Positions 1 through 5,639 of a stretch of DNA of 6,480 nt are shown one piece after another. Position 1 is the first letter of the stretch, and every line of letters begins with the position of its first letter. This stretch comes from Planctomycetota bacterium. Lineage in GTDB: Bacteria > Planctomycetota > PLA2. The stretch spans positions 1 to 6,480 of the forward strand of contig JAKLKT010000173.1 of the NCBI GenBank assembly GCA_023150495.1, given 5' to 3'. The position numbers and the translations under genes were made by a program. The notes below the pieces were generated by a model. That model did not search any database. It was not told the DNA's origin and worked only from the letters and a program-made list of their open reading frames with translations.

Positions 1-1537
1 GATCCCCACCGCGGCGCGCGGAGCGCGAACGTCGCGCGGAAGTCGAGGCGCAGCGCGCGCGCGAAGTCGAACGTCGGCAGGAGCACGGCGAGGAACTGCG
101 GGTTGAGGAACGCCCCGATCGCCTGCCCCGTCGTCTCGACGCGCGACGAGAGGAAGAACATCACCGCGATCGAGGCGAAGAAGAGCAGGAACCCCTGTCC
201 CGCGCGGGGAAGTCCCAGCTGCGCGGCGAGCCACGACGCCGGGTCGAAGCCCCGCCCCGCGCCGGTCCGGAAGAGGACGGCCTCGCGGCGGAACACCGCG
301 ACCGCGAACCCGAGCGCGAGCGCCGCGTAGACGGCCATCGCGCCGAACGCCAGGAACGCCGGCCCCGCCGCCTCCGTCCCGAGCAGCATCGCCTTCACGA
401 GGAGCACGACGTTCGCCACCGGGACGGCCGCCAGCGTGTAGCCGATCTCGACGTTCGGCAGGAGCCCCACCATCGCGAGCGGGGTCGCGACGAGGAAGAG
501 CGGCGACATGTAGTGCTGCCCCTCCTTGTAGGACGTGGCGAAGGACGACAGGGCGAGCGCGACCGCGCTGAAGAGAGCGGCCGTGGGCACGAGGATCGCG
601 CACACGGTCGCGGCCGCCCCGAACGACAGCGAGAAGGCGATCTTCCCGCCTCCGATCATCCCGGCGACCTTCGAGAACGTGAGACCCATCACCGCGAGGT
701 TCAGGAGCGCCGTCACGACCGCGATCACCCAGACCGCCGCGAACTTCCCGAGCACGATCTCGGTCCTCGTCACGGGCGCCACGAGGAGCGTCTCGAGCGT
801 GCCCCGCTCCTTCTCGCCCGCCGCGAGGTCCACGGCCGGGTAGAAGGCGCCGGTCAGCGCCATGATCACGATCAGCATGCCGAGGAGCGGCGCGAAAGAG
901 TGGGCGCCCTTCTGCGCGCTCGACGCGATCTCGATCTCCGCCCGCGCGACCGGCGCCTCGGCGAACCGGAGGCGCTCCTCCTGCTCCGGGAAGCGGCGGA
1001 GGAGGTCGTCGCGGCAGAGGATCTCGAACTTGCGCAGCGCCTCGGCCACCTTGTTGCGCGCCACCTTGCTCGCGTCGTCGGTGGGGTCGAAGAGCAAGAC
1101 CGCCCTCGCCCGCTTGTCCTGCCGGAGGAGCCCCGAGAACCCCTCCCGGAGGACGAGCGCGCCCGCGAGCTTCCTCCCGGTCAGGAGCTCCCGCAGCCTC
1201 GCCCTCCCCCCTCCGGAGCCTCCCCCTCCTCCATCTCCGCGAGCTCGTCGAGGAGCCGCGCAGAGAGCCCCTTCTCCTCCTTGTCCGCCCCCACCGGGTC
1301 GAGCTTCTCCGCGCGCAGGTGGTTGACCACCGCCTCGGGCGCGTCGCCGACCAGCACGATCCGCTGGTGCTCGAGCACGAGGTTCCGCTGCGTGGTCCCG
1401 ATGATCTGCGTGAGCCCGAGGAGCAGCGCAGGGTAGAGCAGCAGCGGGAGGATCAGCGACACGAAGAGCGTGCGGCGGTCCCGCAGCGTGTCGAGGATCT
1501 CCTTCGACGCGATGAGGCGGAGCGCCGGCCCTCTCAT
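1..1537 (-). CDS. natB: NatB-type ABC-2 permease, probably fused to CPBP protease; frameshifted, 3' end outside window
   Basis: Membrane subunit of a NatAB-type ABC exporter; NatAB of Bacillus exports Na+, but the substrate here is unknown. The start is ATG 1537, overlapping the natA stop as ATGA. The first frame gives a cytoplasmic N-terminus and a membrane helix (residues about 24-46), then ends at a TGA at 1181-1183 after 118 residues. The next frame carries on the same protein from about 1211 to the left edge. With one base restored, 512 residues are visible: a large extracytoplasmic domain (about 47-212), a helix at 215-236, the ABC-2 motif AGEKERGTLETLL (240-252), helices near 266-288, 300-334 and 395-416, and the NatB-like motif SYKEGQHYMSPL (336-347). 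After RGFDPASW (about 429) come two more hydrophobic segments and LDFRATFALRAPRW, which resemble the junction and start of a C-terminal CPBP domain in known NatB fusions. The CPBP catalytic motifs lie outside the window, so the fusion is inferred. Family assignment is confident; whether the gene is intact is not. Confidence 0.82.
1206..1211 (-). other. Apparent -1 frameshift site in natB (G6 run)
   Basis: On the minus strand the coding sequence reads GAG GGG GGA GGG here. The upstream frame runs 118 residues to the TGA at 1181-1183. The frame that carries the rest of the permease is entered by going back one base. With a seventh G the protein reads APEGGRARLRELLTGRKLAG, a natural joint. The cause may be a one-base deletion in the homopolymer (real, or an error of sequencing or assembly) or frameshifting during expression. 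The exact base cannot be fixed, but the switch falls between about 1183 and 1235, and the G run is the best place. Confidence 0.75.
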
Positions 1538-2271
1538 GCCTCCCTCACGAGCGAGAAGAACAGGTCCTCGATCGAGGAGACGCCCGCGCGCTCCTTCACC
1601 TCGTTGACCGGGCCCTGCAGGAGGATCCGGCCCCGGTGGAGGATCGCCACGTCGTCGCACAGCTTCTCCACCTCGGACATGATGTGCGTCGAGAGGATCA
1701 CGGTCCGGCCCCGCGTGCGGCAGTCCGCCACGAACTCCGTCACCGTGCGCGCGACGAGGATGTCGAGGCTCGTCGTCGGCTCGTCGAAGACGAGCACGGG
1801 CGGGTCGTGGACGATCGTGCGCGCGAGCGACACCTTCTGCCGGTTGCCCGCCGACAGCCGGCCGCAGGACGTGTCGGCGTAGGGACGCAGCGCGAAGAGG
1901 TCGAGCAGCTCCTCCGCGCGCCGCTCGACCGCGTCCTCGGGGCCCCCGTAGAGCCGCCCGAAGTAGCGGATCATCTCCCGCGGCGTGAGGCGCTCGTAGA
2001 TGCCCGTCGCGCCGGTGCAGAACCCGAGGCGCGCGCGCGCCTTCGCCGGGTCCTTCACCACGTCGATCCCGTCGATCGCGGCGCGCCCCGCCGTCGGGAC
2101 GAGACTCGTCGCGAGGATCCTGAGGGTCGTCGTCTTCCCGGCGCCGTTGGGACCGAGGAGCCCGAATATCCGGCCGGGCCGGCAGGTAAAGGAGACCTGC
2201 TCGACGGCGCGGAACTCCCCGCCCCGCTTCGGGTCGAAAAAGATCTTGGTGAGGCCCTCCGCTTCGATCAC
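1534..2271 (-). CDS. natA: NatA-type ABC transporter ATP-binding protein
   Basis: Cytoplasmic ATPase (245 residues, a normal single-domain length) that powers the permease encoded by the overlapping downstream gene. Motifs in order: Walker A GPNGAGKT (40-47), the family stretch ATGIYERLTPREM (88-100), ABC signature LSAGNRQKV (139-147), Walker B VLVFDE (159-164) followed by PTTSLD, and the switch histidine in STHIMSEVE (H196). The region where most ABC ATPases have the Q-loop glutamine reads GFCTGATGIY and lacks one. The signature is LSAGN rather than LSGGQ; both departures fit the NatA branch, which commonly has an LSTGM-type signature. The start is GTG at 2271: no other usable in-frame start lies between it and an upstream stop at about 2332, and the protein begins MIEAEGLTKIF, as NatA proteins usually do. 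The stop overlaps the natB ATG. Exported substrate cannot be told from sequence; Na+ is only the family's named example. Confidence 0.93.
   Translation of the reverse strand: MIEAEGLTKIFFDPKRGGEFRAVEQVSFTCRPGRIFGLLGPNGAGKTTTLRILATSLVPTAGRAAIDGIDVVKDPAKARARLGFCTGATGIYERLTPREMIRYFGRLYGGPEDAVERRAEELLDLFALRPYADTSCGRLSAGNRQKVSLARTIVHDPPVLVFDEPTTSLDILVARTVTEFVADCRTRGRTVILSTHIMSEVEKLCDDVAILHRGRILLQGPVNEVKERAGVSSIEDLFFSLVREA
1538..1546 (-). promoter_or_regulatory. natB ribosome binding site
   Basis: Minus-strand GAGGGAGG lies just upstream of the natB ATG, inside the end of natA. The outer GAGG is about five bases from the start codon. With the ATGA overlap this suggests coupled translation of ATPase and permease. 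Confidence 0.6.
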
Positions 2272-2273
2272 GC

Positions 2274-2293
2274 CTGCCGAAGAGTATCGGCAG
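2274..2293. repeat. Inverted repeat beside natA start (7-bp arms, 6-nt loop)
   Basis: CTGCCGA (2274-2280) and TCGGCAG (2287-2293) are perfect reverse complements around AGAGTA. On the natA transcript the hairpin would end two bases before the GTG start and would cover the only purine-rich stretch that could bind the ribosome. It could be a regulator's operator or an RNA hairpin limiting natA translation. It has no run of T on either side, so it is not an intrinsic terminator. Confidence 0.45.
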
Positions 2294-2309
2294 CCGCGGC
2301 GACGAGCTA

Positions 2310-2338
2310 TTGGCGCTTCCGCGCAGCCGTGCTAGCTT
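2310..2338 (+). promoter_or_regulatory. Putative sigma-70 promoter of the arginine operon
   Basis: TTGGCG (2310-2315, four of six matches to TTGACA) and TAGCTT (2333-2338, weak match to TATAAT) are 17 bases apart. The second box is preceded by TGC, giving an extended -10 (TGnTA). It sits in the most AT-rich part of the divergent region, about 30 bases before the argG start. Pattern match only; GC-rich bacteria often depart from these consensus boxes. No clear ARG box (ArgR site) was seen. Confidence 0.35.
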
Positions 2339-2353
2339 TTGCCGTTTCCCCAT

Positions 2354-2362
2354 GGAGGGAGA
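2354..2362 (+). promoter_or_regulatory. argG ribosome binding site
   Basis: GGAGGGAGA ends five bases before ATG 2368 and fixes the argG start. It rules out the out-of-frame ATG at 2352, which has no such site of its own. Confidence 0.75.
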
Positions 2363-2367
2363 CCCCT

Positions 2368-3552
2368 ATGCCCGTCGCGGCTCTCGCCTTCTCGGGAGGG
2401 CTCGACACGTCCTTCGCGGTGCTCGCGCTCATCCGCGAGGGCTATGACGTCGTCACCGTGACCGTCGATACCGGCGGATTCACGCCGGCCCAGCTCTCGG
2501 CCATCGCCCAGCGCGCCCGTGCCGTCGGCGCCCGGCGCCACGTCGCCGTCGACGCCCGCCGGGAGGTGTTCGACCGGTTCTTCTCGTATATCCTCCGGGG
2601 CAACGTGCTCCGGGGCGGCGTCTACCCGGTCGCGGTCGGGGCGGAGCGCCACGTCCAGGCGGAGCACCTCCTGAAGGTCGCCCGGGCCGAGGGGGCGGCG
2701 GCGGTCGCCCACGGCAGCACGGGCGCCGGGAACGACCAGATCCGCTTCGACGTCGCCCTCCGGGCGCTCGCGCCGGACCTCCTCCTCCTCGCGCCCATCC
2801 GCGCGAAGGGCGTCGCGCGCGAGGAGGCCGCGAAGGTCCTCGAGGCGAAGGGGGTCCCCGTCCCCGCGAAGACCACGCGCTACTCGATCAACGCGGGCCT
2901 CGTCGGCACGACCGTCGGCGGCGGGGACACCCACGACCCGTGGGCGACGATCCCCGAGGAGGCGTACGAGGAGGCGGGCTCGCGGATCGAGCCGGATGCC
3001 CCGGAGCGCGAGGTCACGATCGGGTTCGAACGCGGGCTCCCGAGCTCGATCGACGGCTCCCCCTCGGACCCCCTCGACCTGATCGCGCGGATCGACGCGC
3101 TGGGAAAGCCCCTCGGCATCGGCCGCGGCGTCCACCTCGGCGACACGATCCTCGGCATCAAAGGCAGGATCGGCTTCGTGGCGGCGGCCGCCACGGTCCT
3201 CATCGCGGCGCACCGGGAGCTCGAGAAGCTCGTCCTCACGAAGCGCCAGCGCGACGTGAAGGACCGCGCCGGCGCGCTCTACGGCGACCTGCTCCACGAG
3301 GGACTCTACCTGGACCCCGTCTGCCGGGACCTCGAGCGGCTGCTCGACTCCTCGCAGGAGCGCGTCACCGGCGAGGCGCGCGTCCGGCTTCGGCGCATGG
3401 GGTGCGACGTGCTCGGCGTGCGCTCGCCCCACGCGCTCACGGCGAAGGGCGCCCGCTACGGCGAGGGCTCCTCGCTCTGGGACGGCCGCGACGCGGAGGG
3501 GTTCGCGAGGATCTACGGAATCGCCGCGCGGCTCTCGGAGGAATCGCGTTGA
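2368..3552 (+). CDS. argG: Argininosuccinate synthase
   Basis: Cytoplasmic enzyme joining citrulline and aspartate with ATP to give argininosuccinate, AMP and PPi; the second-last step of arginine synthesis. 394 residues, the normal length. The N-terminal nucleotide-binding domain has the PP-loop FSGGLDTS (8-15). The motif HGSTGAGNDQIRFD (115-128) matches the family's HGxTGxGNDQxRF citrulline/aspartate site. The substrate and tetramerisation half follows, with YSINAGLVGTTVGGG (172-186), PEEAY and GRGVHLGDTILGIKGR (252-267). The forms DTGGF at 34-38, GSTGAGNDQ, and YSIN...GTTVGGG...LPEEA-like text differ from the E. coli/Bacillus style (YSIDxNLWGRS) and look like the Bacteroidetes-type branch. 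ATG 2368 is chosen because of its strong ribosome binding site and because the catalytic loop begins eight residues in. A longer open frame continues upstream through natA DNA but is antisense to natA and not real. First gene of the operon; its stop overlaps the next gene by TTGA. Confidence 0.96.
   Translation: MPVAALAFSGGLDTSFAVLALIREGYDVVTVTVDTGGFTPAQLSAIAQRARAVGARRHVAVDARREVFDRFFSYILRGNVLRGGVYPVAVGAERHVQAEHLLKVARAEGAAAVAHGSTGAGNDQIRFDVALRALAPDLLLLAPIRAKGVAREEAAKVLEAKGVPVPAKTTRYSINAGLVGTTVGGGDTHDPWATIPEEAYEEAGSRIEPDAPEREVTIGFERGLPSSIDGSPSDPLDLIARIDALGKPLGIGRGVHLGDTILGIKGRIGFVAAAATVLIAAHRELEKLVLTKRQRDVKDRAGALYGDLLHEGLYLDPVCRDLERLLDSSQERVTGEARVRLRRMGCDVLGVRSPHALTAKGARYGEGSSLWDGRDAEGFARIYGIAARLSEESR
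3537..3543 (+). promoter_or_regulatory. Ribosome binding site that supports the TTG start at 3549
   Basis: GGAGGAA lies inside the last argG codons, five bases before TTG 3549. The next ATG in frame is 25 codons later and would cut off the start of the conserved-looking N-terminal domain, so this site decides for the rare TTG start. Confidence 0.7.
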
Positions 3553-4574
3553 AGGTCCAGTGCCACAAGATCGCTTCGGTGACGTACCGCCTCGGGCTCG
3601 CGCAGGAGGTCGAGATCTCCCGCATGATCGAGCCGCGCATGGGCACGGTTCTCGTCGTCCGCGCCCTCGAGGAGAAGCGCGTCTACGACGTCCTCGAGCT
3701 GACGAGCGGGCGGCAGGCCCACATCTCGAAGGGCGACGTGATCGCCGGCGCGCTCGGCGCCCGCGCGGCGCTGCGCGGCTTCGTGGGCCGGGTTCCCGAG
3801 AAGCTCTCGGCCGGCGACAGGATCCACGTCCTGAACCTCGGCGGCGTGCTCGGCGAGTGCACGTCCGGCACGAGCGAGGTCGGCCACCCCCTCCTCGTCG
3901 AGGTCCTCGGGATGGCGGTGCGCGACGGCAGGCCCCTGAACATCCGGGACAACGCGCTGCCGACGGCGGACCGCCTCGAGCTGAAGGAGCCGCTGATCCT
4001 CGTCGCGGGCACCTGCATGAACAGCGGGAAGACGCGCGCGGCGGTCGAGATCATCTTCCACCTGACCCAGCGCGGCTACCGCGTCGGCGCGGCGAAGCTC
4101 ACCGGCGTCGCCTGCCTCAAGGACACGCTCAACATGGTCGACCACGGCGCGGTCGAGGGGCTCTCGTTCCTCGACTGCGGCCTGCCGACGACGTCGGACG
4201 TGCCCGACCTCCCCGCGGTGGCGAAGGGGATCCTGAACGCGCTCGCGAAGCGCGAGGTGGACGTGGTCGTCGCCGAGGCGGGCGACGGCGTCATCGGCCA
4301 CTACGGCGTCCGCTCGCTGATCGAGGACAGCGAGATCCGAGCGGCCACCCGCTGCACGGTCGTCACCGCGAACGACCTCGTGGCCGCCTGGGGCGCGCAG
4401 CGCCTGCTCGAGAACGAGATCGGGCTCAGGATCGGCGTGATGGCGGGGCCGGCCACCGACAACGAGGTGGGCGTCCGCTACGTGGAGGACGAGCTGAAGA
4501 TCCCCGCCGCCAACGCGCGGACGATGGGCGAGAAGCTCGCCGACCTCGTCGAGGCGAAGACCTTCGCGGTATGA
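3549..4574 (+). CDS. Unknown P-loop NTPase-like protein of the arginine operon
   Basis: I do not recognise a named family. 341 residues, no signal peptide or membrane helices, so cytoplasmic. Residues 1-140 are rich in short beta-like stretches with glycine turns (MGTVLVVRAL 31-40, ISKGDVIAGALGA 59-71, LSAGDRIHVLNLGGVLGE 86-103). Residues 149-300 look like a P-loop domain: strand LILVAG, Walker A GTCMNSGKT (154-162), AAKLTG (181-186) with a lysine where BioD/CobB/MobB-type enzymes often have one after the second strand, then LDCGLPTT (208-215), and VDVVVAEAGDGVIGHYG (237-253), resembling the VEGAGG strand-loop of BioD. That layout suggests an ATP- or GTP-using enzyme of the dethiobiotin synthetase-like group; DUF1611-type proteins are a more distant option because their usual TGQTG motif is absent. 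TTG 3549 overlaps the argG stop (TTGA), and the stop overlaps the argC start (ATGA), so it should be made together with the arginine enzymes. Fold is inferred; reaction is unknown. Confidence 0.85.
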   Translation: MKVQCHKIASVTYRLGLAQEVEISRMIEPRMGTVLVVRALEEKRVYDVLELTSGRQAHISKGDVIAGALGARAALRGFVGRVPEKLSAGDRIHVLNLGGVLGECTSGTSEVGHPLLVEVLGMAVRDGRPLNIRDNALPTADRLELKEPLILVAGTCMNSGKTRAAVEIIFHLTQRGYRVGAAKLTGVACLKDTLNMVDHGAVEGLSFLDCGLPTTSDVPDLPAVAKGILNALAKREVDVVVAEAGDGVIGHYGVRSLIEDSEIRAATRCTVVTANDLVAAWGAQRLLENEIGLRIGVMAGPATDNEVGVRYVEDELKIPAANARTMGEKLADLVEAKTFAV

Positions 4575-5617
4575 CGAAGACGATCGACGTCGCGATCTTC
4601 GGGGCCGCCGGCTACGGCGGGCAGGAGCTGCTCCGCCTGCTGCCCGGCCACCCCCACTTCCGGCCGGTCGCCGTGACGAGCCAGCGCTACGAGGGGAAGG
4701 GGGTCGAGGAGGTCCTCCCGCAGCTCGAGGGGTTCTTCCCGGATCTCCGCTTCACCCGGCCCGAGGCGCCGCTCCCCGAGGGGTGCGCGGCCGCCTTCCT
4801 CGCGACGCCGCACGGCGTCTCGCAGCAGCTCTTCGCGACGATCCACGAGCGCTACCCGGAGATGGACGTCGTCGACCTCTCCGGCGACCACCGGCTGAAG
4901 GACAAGGACCTCTTCTACTCGGTCTACGGCGCGGAGCACCGCTTCCCCGACGTCTCGAGGGACTTCGCCTACGGCCTGCCGGAGACGAACCGCGCCGCGA
5001 TCCGGCAGACGTCCTTCGTCGCGAACCCGGGCTGCTTCGCGACCGGGGCGATCCTCGCGCTCGCGCCGCTGGCGGAGCACGGGCTGCTCGACGGCGACGT
5101 GACGCTCGCCCAGACGACGGGCTCGAGCGGCTCCGGAGCCGAGCCGAAGGCCGGCACGCACCACCCCGAGCGCGCGCAGGACATGCGCGTCTACAAGGTC
5201 CTCTCGCACCAGCACCAGCCGGAGATCGTGCAGGAGCTCTCCCGCTCGGGCCTCGCCGGGATGGGCGCGCTCGAGTTCGACCTCGCGATGGTGCCCCAGA
5301 GCGGGCCCTTCTCGCGCGGCATCTTCACGGTCGCCCACGCGCGGCTCCCGGCGGACGTCGACGCGGCGGAGCTCTACGCGCGCCGCTACGGGCCCGAGCC
5401 GTTCGTGCGCCTGCGCCGCGACACGCCCGCGCTCCGCCACGTCGCCCGCACGAACTTCTGCGACCTGAGCGTCCATCAGCGCGGCCGGCGCGTCGTCGTG
5501 ATCACCGCGATCGACAACCTCGGCAAGGGGATGGCGAGCCAGGCGATCCAGAACATGAACATCCTCTTCGGGCTCGACGAGACCACCGGGCTCCTCGCGC
5601 CCGGCGCGAACCCGTGA
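4571..5617 (+). CDS. argC: N-acyl-gamma-glutamyl-phosphate reductase
   Basis: Cytoplasmic NADPH-dependent reductase that turns N-acetyl- (or N-succinyl-) glutamyl phosphate into the semialdehyde, the third step to ornithine. 348 residues, a full-length enzyme. N-terminal Rossmann domain with GAAGYGG (11-17); FLATPHG (77-83) and VDLSGDHR (101-108) are typical of the family. The catalytic cysteine is C155 in NPGCFATG. The proposed catalytic histidine lies in SHQHQPEI (212-219), where the E. coli-style enzyme has HRHxxEI. FSRGIF (247-252) matches the usual RGI segment, and AIDNLGKGMASQAIQNMN (313-330) is the dimer/NADP end. TTGSSGSGAEPKAGTHH (182-198), VYKVLSHQH and a TTG-S-G-G pattern resemble the Bacteroidetes-type ArgC rather than the common GVSGAGR form. 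The ATG overlaps the preceding stop (ATGA); no good ribosome site is visible, so translation is probably coupled. LysY, the lysine-pathway relative, is less likely beside argG. Confidence 0.95.
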   Translation: MTKTIDVAIFGAAGYGGQELLRLLPGHPHFRPVAVTSQRYEGKGVEEVLPQLEGFFPDLRFTRPEAPLPEGCAAAFLATPHGVSQQLFATIHERYPEMDVVDLSGDHRLKDKDLFYSVYGAEHRFPDVSRDFAYGLPETNRAAIRQTSFVANPGCFATGAILALAPLAEHGLLDGDVTLAQTTGSSGSGAEPKAGTHHPERAQDMRVYKVLSHQHQPEIVQELSRSGLAGMGALEFDLAMVPQSGPFSRGIFTVAHARLPADVDAAELYARRYGPEPFVRLRRDTPALRHVARTNFCDLSVHQRGRRVVVITAIDNLGKGMASQAIQNMNILFGLDETTGLLAPGANP

Positions 5618-5621
5618 TTCC

Positions 5622-5637
5622 GGAGGGGCGGGGGGAA
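5622..5637 (+). promoter_or_regulatory. argD ribosome binding region
   Basis: The 22-base gap between argC and argD is purine-rich: GGAGGGG followed by GGGGGGAA, ending two bases before GTG 5640. GGAGGGG is 11 bases from the GTG, a little long; the second run is very close. Either supports GTG 5640 over the ATG at 5664, which lacks its own site. Confidence 0.5.
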
Positions 5638-5639
5638 CC

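Noticed and set aside
513..1436. Long plus-strand open frame opposite natB
   Set aside because: Charged, low-complexity translation typical of the antisense of a GC-rich gene; the minus strand here encodes clear membrane helices and ABC-2 motifs.
2274..2293. Intrinsic terminator between the divergent units
   Set aside because: The hairpin has no T run, and it lies upstream of both transcription units, where no terminator is expected.
1636..2367. Open frame upstream of argG that would add about 244 residues to its N-terminus
   Set aside because: It runs antisense through natA, is full of arginine, histidine and glutamate as expected of a GC-rich shadow frame, and the catalytic SGGLDTS loop must be near the N-terminus. 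The ribosome site at 2354-2362 fixes ATG 2368.
2352..2447. Possible 31-codon upstream ORF overlapping the start of argG
   Set aside because: Its ATG lies at the edge of the argG ribosome site and has no site of its own, and the peptide has no attenuator-like run of arginine codons that would suggest a leader peptide.
3560..4570. Open frame that would extend argC by about 337 residues at its N-terminus
   Set aside because: It is a shifted reading of the P-loop gene, rich in Arg, Gly and Pro; the argC ATG at 4571 gives a normal full-length enzyme beginning just before the Rossmann motif.
5622..5637. Possible G-quadruplex between argC and argD
   Set aside because: Only two long G tracts are present, not four, so an ordinary purine-rich ribosome binding region explains it.
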